Source: Flavobacteriales bacterium (GTDB lineage: Bacteria > Bacteroidota > Bacteroidia > Flavobacteriales_D > SKUL01). Taken from it: a stretch of 11,227 nucleotides of DNA. The stretch lies in assembly GCA_007129985.1 (NCBI GenBank), contig SKUL01000069.1, forward strand, positions 1-11,227, read 5' to 3'. Of this stretch, positions 5,212 to 11,227 are shown piece by piece; position 1 is the stretch's first letter, and the number at the start of each line of letters is the position of its first letter. The notes beneath the pieces were generated by a model. That model saw only the letters and a list, made by a program, of their open reading frames with translations. It did no database searches and was not told the DNA's origin. The position numbers and the translations under genes were made by a program.

Positions 5212-6533
5212 CAGAAAAGAGGTTCAGCGATTTCTGTTAAAACCTCACTTTCCACCCATCCGTCTGCACGAAGCTTTTGTAATTGCACCTTTTGAAGGGT
5301 GTTCACCAATTCCGGATTGAATGTAATTCCAACCTTCACATAATTCTCTGTAAAACCGAACATAACACCATCCGAGGTGTCCGATTCTACCAGAACCGTA
5401 GCGGTCTTTCCAAGCTGTTGCTGGTAAAAGCTCCGCTTCTTTTTGTGCGACAATGAACGCAAGGCCTTGCTTCGGGAGGTTCGTACTTCCGTGGGTACGA
5501 CACCATCCATGCGAACAGCGGTTGTATTGTCTCTTTCGGAATAACTGAAAACATGCAGGTAATGCACATTCAACGAATGAAGAAAAGAATAGGTTTCGTC
5601 AAAGTGGGCGTTGGTCTCACCCGGAAATCCAACAATCACGTCCACCCCAATACAGGCATCCGGCATTTTTTGCAGAATGTGCTCCACCCGATTGCGATAC
5701 AATTCAGTTCGATACCTGCGGCGCATCCGCATCAAAATATCATCGCTTCCTGACTGCAAGGGAATGTGAAAATGCGGCACAAAATTATTGGAAGCAGCCA
5801 CAAAATCAATGATTTCATCCGTAAGTAAATTGGGCTCTATAGATGAAATCCTGAAACGCTCTATGCCTTCAATCTTGTCGAGTTCTTTAATCAGCCCCAG
5901 AAAGTTTTCGTCCGTGCCATGCCCGAAATCGCCGATGTTAACACCTGTAAGCACAACCTCTTTGGCGCCACTGTTAGCCACCTTTTGGGCTTCAAATATG
6001 GTATCCTGAATACTCGCACTACGGCTCACACCGCGCGCCAATGGAATGGTGCAAAACGCACAAAAGTAGTTGCATCCGTCCTGCACTTTCAGGAAAGTAC
6101 GGGTTCGGTCGCTGCGGCTCCACGCGGGATGAAAGTCGCGGGTTTCCTTAATGGGTGCATTGAAAACCTTTACCTTAGCTTGCTTTTCGGTCTTCTGCAA
6201 ATGCTCCAATACCTTGAACTTTTCTTCAGCGCCAAGCACGAGTGAAACACCGGGAATGGAGGCAATTTCATCCGGCTTGAGTTGCGCGTAGCAGCCAATA
6301 ACAATTACCTGCGCGTCGGGATTGTTGCGCAGCGCACGTTTCACCTCATAGCGGCACTTCTTGTCGGCGTTGTCCGTTACCGAGCATGTATTGATTACGT
6401 AGTAATTCGCTGGCTCATCAAAGGATACGCGTGCGTATCCAGCTTCAGTAAAAGCTTGTGCAATGGACGATGTCTCTGAAAAATTCAGCTTACATCCAAG
6501 GGTGTGAAACGCAACCGTGCCGAGGTGATTCAT
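5211..6533 (-). CDS. mtaB: tRNA (N6-L-threonylcarbamoyladenosine-37-C2)-methylthiotransferase MtaB
   Basis: The enzyme adds a methylthio group to t6A at position 37 of ANN-decoding tRNAs, using two 4Fe-4S clusters and S-adenosylmethionine in the cytoplasm. The 440-residue product has the N-terminal MTTase domain with cluster ligands Cys14 (TLGCKLN), Cys50 (NTCSVT) and Cys81 (IGCYAQ). The radical-SAM motif CNYFCAFC places Cys154, Cys158 and Cys161. A C-terminal TRAM-like RNA-binding domain starts near GKTATVLVES. NTCSVTDNADKKCR is characteristic of MtaB rather than MiaB or RimO. Length is normal for the family. A TACCTTTG box lies 8 bases before ATG 6533, implying a very short leader. It overlaps the suhB start by one base. 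Confidence 0.93.
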   Translation of the reverse strand: MNHLGTVAFHTLGCKLNFSETSSIAQAFTEAGYARVSFDEPANYYVINTCSVTDNADKKCRYEVKRALRNNPDAQVIVIGCYAQLKPDEIASIPGVSLVLGAEEKFKVLEHLQKTEKQAKVKVFNAPIKETRDFHPAWSRSDRTRTFLKVQDGCNYFCAFCTIPLARGVSRSASIQDTIFEAQKVANSGAKEVVLTGVNIGDFGHGTDENFLGLIKELDKIEGIERFRISSIEPNLLTDEIIDFVAASNNFVPHFHIPLQSGSDDILMRMRRRYRTELYRNRVEHILQKMPDACIGVDVIVGFPGETNAHFDETYSFLHSLNVHYLHVFSYSERDNTTAVRMDGVVPTEVRTSRSKALRSLSHKKKRSFYQQQLGKTATVLVESDTSDGVMFGFTENYVKVGITFNPELVNTLQKVQLQKLRADGWVESEVLTEIAEPLF

Positions 6534-6541
6534 TAGGTCTG

Positions 6542-6549
6542 CAAAGGTA
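6542..6549 (-). promoter_or_regulatory. -7 box of the mtaB promoter
   Basis: TACCTTTG on the minus strand matches TAnnTTTG exactly. No clear TTG -33 element is seen at the right distance. The 3' end of the box is 8 bases from the start codon, so the mRNA would be leaderless or nearly so. Confidence 0.45.
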
Positions 6550-6590
6550 CGAAATACTGAATGTGCGTGGAATGGGGCCTTTAACAGCGG

Positions 6591-7631
6591 CTACAAATCC
6601 TTCCCGATTCGGTATCCAAAGAACAACTTCATCTTGAGCGGCGCGTAGTCAATGCGAGTCTCCTCACCGGCTCGTACCAGGAAGTTGTCATATATGAGGT
6701 TGAAGATGAGATAAAAACGCTTAGCGTTGTAGCCCACCGCGTTGCGCGTAAAAAGCCGCATGTTGAAGCGAGTGTCTTCTATGTCGTCGTATTCAGGGTG
6801 ATTGACTTCGGCTAGTGTAGCATTCAGCATCAACAGCGGCGCACCGGATAGCGTGATGAAAAAATTGCGAGGCAACACAAAAGTGTGTGCGTATCCAATG
6901 CCGGTTCCTGTAGACAGGTTGGTAACCTGGGTGATGTGAGCTTGTCGGTCGAGACCATTTCCAAACTCGTGGCGCACCAGAGCAGAGTCTGCGGATAATC
7001 CGTAGAGTCCGGCAAAGCCATGAATGGTGACGCTTCCCGCGCTTTTTCGCTGAATCACATCACCCAAAAACGACGCCTGAAAGGAGAATTTGTCGTGGTT
7101 CATCACGTACAAATATGAGAGTGCAAGGTCAACGGAGGAAATGTCCGACCGCATGGCGAGGGCACTTTGCGGCGGATTACCATCAAAAATTGCGTTCGCG
7201 TTGGCAAGGTCGTATCCCTCGTAGTATTGAAGCGTGAGGTCAAACACGTGTTTTTTACCGTAGAGAGTGCTCAGAAGGTCGAATTTGGTAGTGGGATTAT
7301 CGCCACGGTAACGCATGGTTGCAGGTATCACAAAGCCGAGATCGAGAGCAAGTATTTTGTAGGTAAAGCCCAACCCAATACCAAGTCCATTGTTGGGACG
7401 GAATATGAGCGGTTGGCCCACATCGCGGTTTCGTACCTGAAGATCGGTTGTTTTGATGATGTTGTACGCCCTGATAGAAAGGTACTGTCGCATGGGCAAG
7501 ACGTAGGTACTGTCTTGAGGAGTAGAGCGCAAATGTGTCCACGGTGTGTTGGCTGCCATCTCATTGCTGCTCATGAGCATGAAGACGGCCAGCACCGAAA
7601 TAGCCACTTCACATCGCAGTATCCGCTGCAT
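6591..7631 (-). CDS. DUF4421-type outer-membrane beta-barrel protein
   Basis: The product is 346 residues from ATG 7631. It starts with a signal peptide (CEVAISVLAVFMLMSSNEMAA). The rest is alternating aromatic/polar strands typical of outer-membrane barrels. RPNNGLGIGLGFTYKILALDLGF near residues 75-100 and the closing strand MKLFFGYRIG match my memory of DUF4421 proteins, which are common in Bacteroidota and have no known function. An ATG at 7658 would add nine residues (MNVGSFKEK). However, a TAATTTTG -7 box ends 7 bases before it, and the ATG at 7631 is preceded by AAGGAAAAA, so 7631 is favoured. It reads toward mtaB with 57 bp between, where a separate mtaB promoter box lies. Confidence 0.8.
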   Translation of the reverse strand: MQRILRCEVAISVLAVFMLMSSNEMAANTPWTHLRSTPQDSTYVLPMRQYLSIRAYNIIKTTDLQVRNRDVGQPLIFRPNNGLGIGLGFTYKILALDLGFVIPATMRYRGDNPTTKFDLLSTLYGKKHVFDLTLQYYEGYDLANANAIFDGNPPQSALAMRSDISSVDLALSYLYVMNHDKFSFQASFLGDVIQRKSAGSVTIHGFAGLYGLSADSALVRHEFGNGLDRQAHITQVTNLSTGTGIGYAHTFVLPRNFFITLSGAPLLMLNATLAEVNHPEYDDIEDTRFNMRLFTRNAVGYNAKRFYLIFNLIYDNFLVRAGEETRIDYAPLKMKLFFGYRIGKDL

Positions 7632-7665
7632 TTTTTCCTTGAAACTCCCCACGTTCATTGCGCAG

Positions 7666-7673
7666 CAAAATTA
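7666..7673 (-). promoter_or_regulatory. -7 box of the DUF4421 gene promoter
   Basis: TAATTTTG on the minus strand is an exact TAnnTTTG match. A TTT about 20 bases upstream is the only -33 candidate, so the assignment rests on the -7 box. Its position decides between the two possible start codons of the gene. Confidence 0.45.
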
Positions 7674-7775
7674 ACACATTGGTGACGTTGGTGATAAATT
7701 CGGTTTTCCGGGCTGGTTTGTAATGAAGAAACAGCGCCTTGAATGACGTTTTGATCAGCAAGTGTTTCGGCCAAT

Positions 7776-7807
7776 AAAAAAAGCCCCATCTTTCGACGAG
7801 GCTTTTT
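7776..7807 (-). terminator. Rho-independent terminator of the tRNA-Lys gene
   Basis: On the minus strand the stem AAAAAGCC ... GGCTTTTT closes a loop of about 14-16 bases, and the T-run extends to seven. It begins a few bases after the tRNA 3' end at 7812. Confidence 0.75.
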
Positions 7808-7811
7808 CTTG

Positions 7812-7884
7812 TGATCCCGCTGGGGCTCGAACCCAGGACCCACGCCTTAAAAGGGCGTTGCTCTACCAACTGAGCTACGGAATC
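7812..7884 (-). tRNA. tRNA-Lys(UUU)
   Basis: 73 bases fold into a complete cloverleaf. The acceptor arms are GATTCCG and CGGGATC (one G-T pair), with discriminator A. The D arm is GCTC-AGTTGGTA-GAGC. The anticodon arm is ACGCC-CTTTTAA-GGCGT, giving anticodon TTT. The T arm is CTGGG-TTCGAGC-CCCAG. The 3' CCA is not encoded. An exact TAnnTTTG promoter box lies upstream and a terminator downstream, so it is transcribed alone. Confidence 0.97.
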
Positions 7885-7904
7885 GGTTCCGAATTTTCGG
7901 AGTG

Positions 7905-7912
7905 CAAATATA
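7905..7912 (-). promoter_or_regulatory. -7 box of the tRNA-Lys promoter
   Basis: TATATTTG on the minus strand matches TAnnTTTG exactly, about 20 bases before the tRNA. The region upstream is A/T-rich, without a perfect TTG element. Between the box and the tRNA lies a short hairpin (TCCGAA / TTCGGA, 7888-7901) in the processed leader. Confidence 0.5.
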
Positions 7913-7987
7913 CAGGCTATTTTGTTTTAAAAAATGCTGCCCGCGCAAAACTTTGGGTGTAATTTATAACCTTCAATAAATCAGCCA

Positions 7988-9154
7988 CTACTCAACCATT
8001 GGAGCGCGTTTAAAAGGCATATTGCGATCAAAAAGATAGCGCATAGTGGCCAGCGTTCGGAAGCGTCGGCCGCCGAGATTTTCGCATACACGCAACATTT
8101 TTGGGTTGAAGTCGCCAATCCACGTGAGAATGGTTTCGCTGTACCTTCGTTTGGCAACCACCACGTAGTCTTCTGCCCATTTGATCATGGCGCCTTCAAT
8201 GCCTTTCCCCTGATATTCGCGCACCACGCCGAATACAATGCCTACCATCGTCTCGGGTGGATTTAGTTTCTGATGAAGCAAAAACTTAACCTTGCCCCAA
8301 AGGTTGAGGTTGCCGTTTACGTACTTGAAAATTTCGTTGAGTTCAGGAATGTTGATGTAAAAGGCAATGGGCTGGTTGTCGTAATAAACAAAGATGACTA
8401 CGTCGCGATCTGCAATGGGCTTGAGGGCTTTGATGGTTTTTCGCGCTGTTTCAATCGCCATGGGCTTAAAGTGCTCGTGTCCACCCCACGCACCGTTGTA
8501 CACGGTCATAAAGTCCTGAGCTACCTGCTCCCAACTTTTACCCTGAATATTGGTGATTTTGTACTTCGGGTCAACCGCCATTTGGTTGTATTTACGCACA
8601 AAAATGGGCTGAGCCGGAATGAACAGGTCGCGCTTGTACACGTACTGCTCAAAGTACAATCCGAAGCCGTAGTTCTCAAACAGGGTTCTGTAATAGGGCG
8701 GATTGTAGTTCATTCCGTAGCTGCTCGGGTCGGTAAAGTTGTGAATCAGCAGCCCCCAAAACTGGTTGCGCTCGCCGAAATTGATGGGGCCGTCCATAGC
8801 CTCAATGCCGCGTTTGGCCAACCAATCGCGCGAGGCATCAAAAAGCATGTTTGCTGCTTCCTGATTGTCAATACACTCAAAAAAGCCAATTCCCCCGGTG
8901 GGCTGGTCAAAGTTGTTGACTGTTTTGGGGTTCACGAATGCTGCAACGCGGCCAATTGGCTGGCCCTGCTTGTTTTTAAGCACGAACCGAACAGCGGCTC
9001 CTTCCTTGAAAAGTTTATTGCGTTTTGGGTCAAAAATCTTCTCGATATCCTGCCTCAAATGAGGAATCCAGTTGGGGTCGTTGGCGTAAATGTGCTCGGC
9101 TACACGGTGAAAATCGCGAACATCAGCACTGCTCTCAACAACTTGAATCTGCAT
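7988..9154 (-). CDS. GNAT-related acyltransferase-like protein
   Basis: The product is 388 residues from ATG 9154. The C-terminal third has the acetyl-CoA-binding pattern of the GNAT fold: the strand TMVGIVFGVV, then REYQGKGIEGAMIKWAEDYV (the Q-x-K-G-x-E/G loop and helix), then the late segment GDFNPKMLRVCENLGGRRFRT. The N-terminal half (VAEHIYANDPNWIPHLRQD, FFECIDNQEAANMLFDA, GPINFGERNQFWGLLI) is a second GNAT-like module seen in uncharacterised Bacteroidota proteins of this size. The acyl acceptor is unknown. An in-frame start at 9211 would overlap aroK and is less likely. The gene is divergent from aroK, with 49 bp between them. A TACTTTCG sequence (minus, 9178-9171) differs from the -7 consensus by one base and may be its promoter. 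Confidence 0.75.
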   Translation of the reverse strand: MQIQVVESSADVRDFHRVAEHIYANDPNWIPHLRQDIEKIFDPKRNKLFKEGAAVRFVLKNKQGQPIGRVAAFVNPKTVNNFDQPTGGIGFFECIDNQEAANMLFDASRDWLAKRGIEAMDGPINFGERNQFWGLLIHNFTDPSSYGMNYNPPYYRTLFENYGFGLYFEQYVYKRDLFIPAQPIFVRKYNQMAVDPKYKITNIQGKSWEQVAQDFMTVYNGAWGGHEHFKPMAIETARKTIKALKPIADRDVVIFVYYDNQPIAFYINIPELNEIFKYVNGNLNLWGKVKFLLHQKLNPPETMVGIVFGVVREYQGKGIEGAMIKWAEDYVVVAKRRYSETILTWIGDFNPKMLRVCENLGGRRFRTLATMRYLFDRNMPFKRAPMVE

Positions 9155-9203
9155 ACAGTCCGTTTTCGTGCGAAAGTAAGGATATTTCAACACCTTTACA
9201 GCC

Positions 9204-9716
9204 GTGAACATCTACCTCACAGGCTATATGGCAAGCGGCAAAAGCACCGTGGGAAAAGCACTCGCGGCACGACTCGGCATGGACTTCTGCGACCTGGATG
9301 ATTTGTTCGTGCAACGCTCGGGCCGACAGATTGCCGACTTCTTCGCTGCGGAGGGCGAGGAGTCATTTCGGGATAAGGAAGCGGAGTTGCTTGCCGAAAT
9401 AGCGGCGCAAACGAATTTTGTAGTTTCTACCGGAGGAGGTACTCCGTGCAGGGAGCAGAATCTACGATTGATGCTCGATTCCGGAAAGGTGTTTTTTCTG
9501 GATGTGCCGCCCGATGAACTCGCGCGACGACTGCTTCCTGAAAAAGAGCAACGACCCTTGATTCGCAATGTGGAAGAGGATGAGTTGGAATCATTCGTGC
9601 AAAGCCATCTCATAGAGCGGATTGACTGTTATCGCCGAGCCCATTTCAAGGTGTCTGCCAATCAGCCTACCGAAAAAGTGGTGGACGCTATTGTTGACTT
9701 ACTTACCAGACGGTAG
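9204..9716 (+). CDS. aroK: Shikimate kinase
   Basis: The enzyme phosphorylates shikimate at the 3-hydroxyl with ATP, step five of the chorismate pathway, in the cytoplasm. The 170-residue product has the P-loop GYMASGKST (residues 7-15), the shikimate-binding Asp33 (DLDDLF) and Arg56 (ESFRDKE), the GGG motif at 77-79 (STGGGTPC), and the lid segment with RPLI. Length and order fit AroK/AroL. The start is GTG at 9204; no in-frame ATG lies upstream of the P-loop. It is convergent with the phosphoribosyltransferase gene, with 5 bp between stops. Confidence 0.94.
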   Translation: MNIYLTGYMASGKSTVGKALAARLGMDFCDLDDLFVQRSGRQIADFFAAEGEESFRDKEAELLAEIAAQTNFVVSTGGGTPCREQNLRLMLDSGKVFFLDVPPDELARRLLPEKEQRPLIRNVEEDELESFVQSHLIERIDCYRRAHFKVSANQPTEKVVDAIVDLLTRR

Positions 9717-9721
9717 CAGAT

Positions 9722-10228
9722 TTACTCAATCCACGCTTGCTCCTTGCCGGGGGTGAGGTCAACGGTGATGTGATCCTGCATGGTGGTACTCAGGGTAAGA
9801 CCAACAAAATCAGCTTTGATGGGGAATTTTCGGTGCCTGCGATCCACCAGGGCAACCGTGGTGAGTTTGGCAAGCGGTTGTTTAAGTACTTCGCCCACCG
9901 CGTATATTAAGGTGCGACCGGAATTTAGAACGTCGTCTGCTATAATAACCGAGCGCCTGGACCAATCCAGCACATCGCCTTCAAAATGATACTCTCCGTT
10001 CAGCGGTTTTTTCTTATCCATCTGCAGGCGCACCAAATGCACCTTGATGTTGCTGTTGGCTTCAACTACTTTTCCGATTCTGCCGGCGAGCATCCAACCC
10101 TGCGAGGCAATGCCTATCAGCACAACTTCTTTTTCGTTGTAGTTGAACTCAATGATTTGGTGTGCAATGCGTTCAATTTTGCGCTGAATCTGCACTGCAT
10201 CTAATACCGAAACTTGTTGCTCTTTCAT
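9722..10228 (-). CDS. PyrR-like phosphoribosyltransferase
   Basis: The 168-residue protein has a type I phosphoribosyltransferase fold. The PRPP-binding loop is VIIADDVLNSGRT (about residues 94-106). The PyrR-like segment VDRRHRKFPIKADFVG follows, and the N-terminal EVVLIGIASQGWMLAGRI resembles the PyrR 'GI.TRG' strand-loop. PyrR has uracil phosphoribosyltransferase activity and, in Gram-positives, regulates pyr mRNA; whether this homologue does either is not shown, and a hypoxanthine-type enzyme is an alternative. An exact TACCTTTG box at 10245-10252 (minus) lies 16 bases before ATG 10228, so it likely has its own promoter inside the end of the upstream gene region. Confidence 0.82.
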   Translation of the reverse strand: MKEQQVSVLDAVQIQRKIERIAHQIIEFNYNEKEVVLIGIASQGWMLAGRIGKVVEANSNIKVHLVRLQMDKKKPLNGEYHFEGDVLDWSRRSVIIADDVLNSGRTLIYAVGEVLKQPLAKLTTVALVDRRHRKFPIKADFVGLTLSTTMQDHITVDLTPGKEQAWIE

Positions 10229-10244
10229 TCAGACAGAGTTTGTC

Positions 10245-10252
10245 CAAAGGTA
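10245..10252 (-). promoter_or_regulatory. -7 box of the phosphoribosyltransferase promoter
   Basis: TACCTTTG on the minus strand matches TAnnTTTG exactly, with no well-spaced TTG. It lies between the stop of the methyltransferase gene (10265) and the start at 10228. Confidence 0.45.
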
Positions 10253-10264
10253 ATAATTAGGGCT

Positions 10265-10867
10265 TCAATCCTTTTTCTCGAGAAGGATAAAGAGCTCCCG
10301 ATCTGCGCGGGGCTGAATGGAGTTGTAGCAGCGCTCCAGGATTACGACATTAAACAGTGGTTCAAAATAGCTGCGGTATTCTTCCTCGTGACCGCCGTAG
10401 GGTGGATGCTCCGTGTTGAGGGCATCATCGAACAACACACCCATGAGCCGTCCTCCTGGTTTCAGCACAGTATGCATGTGCCGCGCATAATCGGAACGCA
10501 AATCAGGGTGCAGGGCGCAGAAAAAAGTTTGTTCAACCACCAAATCATATTGCTCGGTGCTATCAAAAAAGTTGCCTTTAATGAGGTGGTCGGGCGGAAA
10601 GTCGGGAACGCGATTCAAAATATTTTGCAAAGCACTCGGAGCCAAATCAATCACCCAAACATTGGTAAATCCGGCGCGGTGCAGGTATTCCGCTTCATAG
10701 GCGTTGCCCGCACCCGGAATCAGGATGCGGATGTTTTTGTCGTTGAGCTGATCGAAATAGGCTTTAAGCGGAGTAGAGCAGTATCCGATATCCCAGCCGG
10801 TTTGATTGTTTTTGTACCGATCCTCCCAGTACTTTGCGTCGAGCAATTCTTCGGGTGTAAGTGCCAT
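10265..10867 (-). CDS. TPMT-superfamily SAM-dependent methyltransferase (halide/thiocyanate-type)
   Basis: From ATG 10867 the product is 200 residues, the usual size of bacterial thiopurine/halide methyltransferase relatives. It begins with YWEDRYKNNQTGWDIG (residues 13-28), the family's entry signature. The SAM-binding motif I is ILIPGAGNAYEAEYL (48-62), the acidic end of strand 2 is VIDLAP (72-77), and the motif IV/V region is YDLVVEQTFFCALHPDLR (107-124) followed by LKPGGRL. These enzymes methylate S, Se, Te or halide/thiocyanate acceptors; the substrate here is not decided by sequence. An in-frame ATG at 10960 would add 31 residues overlapping the previous gene and lacks family resemblance. 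It starts one base after the stop of the universal stress protein gene, so the two are probably translated from one mRNA. Confidence 0.85.
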   Translation of the reverse strand: MALTPEELLDAKYWEDRYKNNQTGWDIGYCSTPLKAYFDQLNDKNIRILIPGAGNAYEAEYLHRAGFTNVWVIDLAPSALQNILNRVPDFPPDHLIKGNFFDSTEQYDLVVEQTFFCALHPDLRSDYARHMHTVLKPGGRLMGVLFDDALNTEHPPYGGHEEEYRSYFEPLFNVVILERCYNSIQPRADRELFILLEKKD

Positions 10868-10868
10868 A

Positions 10869-11227
10869 TTAATGCAACACGAGCAGTGGTATTTTGGTTT
10901 TGATGGCCGTTTCGAGGGTAGGCGATTTTCTAAAAACTTTGCTTCCCCAGGGGTACTCATGTTTTACCATGACCACTGTGTCGCAATCTGAGTTATCGAG
11001 ATGTTTCAAGAGTGCTTTGGTAACATCTTCTCTTACAGCCAAAACGAATTGGTGCTTCAAATCACCCAATACGGCATTGATGTCTTTGCGGGCCTTAGCT
11101 CCCTCTTGCTGCAACTCTTCCATGTACTCGGGGTCGGGAGAGAAGTGTACCACATCTACCTGAGCATTAAAGATCTTACTGAGTTGACAAAGAGGCTTCA
11201 GAATGCGAGCATAGTCGAGATCGCTTA
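10869..11227 (-). CDS. Universal stress protein (UspA family), 3' part
   Basis: The last 118 codons are present; the 5' end lies beyond the right edge of the window. The segment DYARILKPLCQLSKIFNAQV, then VDVVHFS, is the helix and strand after the nucleotide-binding start of a Usp domain. The later part (VLAVREDVTKALLKHLDNSD, DTVVMVKHEYPW, then PLLVLH at the C-terminus) fits the closing strands. In Bacteroidota such proteins usually have two Usp domains, so this is probably the second. The GTG at 11153 is internal, not a start. The stop TAA is one base from the ATG of the methyltransferase gene, indicating an operon. Confidence 0.75.
   Translation of the reverse strand, partial: SDLDYARILKPLCQLSKIFNAQVDVVHFSPDPEYMEELQQEGAKARKDINAVLGDLKHQFVLAVREDVTKALLKHLDNSDCDTVVMVKHEYPWGSKVFRKSPTLETAIKTKIPLLVLH

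Noticed and set aside
7167..7685. Plus-strand open frame of 172 codons
   Set aside because: Antisense to the DUF4421 gene, with no recognisable motif.
8273..9301. Long plus-strand open frame of 342 codons
   Set aside because: It is fully antisense to the GNAT-related gene and the aroK start, shows no family resemblance, and has a composition typical of the complement of a coding strand.
9224..9613. Minus-strand open frame of 129 codons
   Set aside because: Complement of aroK; Ser/Arg-rich composition is an artefact of the opposite strand.
10214..10903. Plus-strand open frame of 229 codons
   Set aside because: Antisense to the TPMT-family gene, whose motifs are unambiguous on the minus strand.
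1..11227. CRISPR array, integron or phage module
   Set aside because: No regularly spaced repeats, integrase, or structural phage genes are visible on either strand.

Overview
The window reads as a chromosomal segment of a member of the Bacteroidota, probably in or near the Flavobacteriales. Four things point there: a large secreted protein with a type IX secretion (T9SS) sorting domain, a DUF4421 outer-membrane protein, several promoter boxes matching the Bacteroidota -7 consensus TAnnTTTG, and a carotenoid gene pair of the type seen in pigmented marine or freshwater members. No taxonomic marker gene is present, so the genus is not claimed.

Layout. 1-126 (minus) is the 5' end of a CrtI-family carotenoid desaturase. 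It is divergent from 196-921 (plus), a CrtA-like spheroidene monooxygenase, so the left edge is part of a carotenoid cluster. 1020-1412 (plus) is a small conserved Bacteroidota protein with a very acidic tail. It converges on 1418-1795 (minus), a short secreted TPR-like protein.

1801-5211 is the unusual region. The 3' part of an inositol monophosphatase gene (suhB-like) lies at 1801-2046 and its 5' part at 5035-5211, on the same strand and in the right order. About 3 kb of unrelated DNA lies between them, and roughly 130 codons from the middle of the gene are absent. The intervening DNA holds, in minus-strand order, a promoter, a secreted eight-cysteine protein (4373-4885), a T9SS cargo protein (2459-4366), a terminator-like hairpin, and about 400 bp of gene-poor debris. 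That debris contains two hairpins and a broken open frame with a KCGEGKCG motif. The original operon was probably mtaB - suhB - TPR protein: mtaB overlaps the suhB start by one base (TGATG), and the suhB stop lies 5 bp before the TPR start.

5211-6533 (minus) is mtaB, a tRNA methylthiotransferase. 6591-7631 (minus) is the DUF4421 protein. 7812-7884 (minus) is tRNA-Lys(UUU), with its own promoter box and a terminator. 7988-9154 (minus) is a GNAT-related protein, divergent from 9204-9716 (plus), shikimate kinase aroK. aroK converges on 9722-10228 (minus), a PyrR-like phosphoribosyltransferase. 10265-10867 (minus) is a TPMT/halide-methyltransferase-like enzyme, one base downstream of 10869-11227 (minus), the 3' part of a universal stress protein gene cut by the window edge.

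Most of the window is ordinary chromosomal housekeeping. The item worth following is the split suhB gene and the secreted-protein cassette between its halves.
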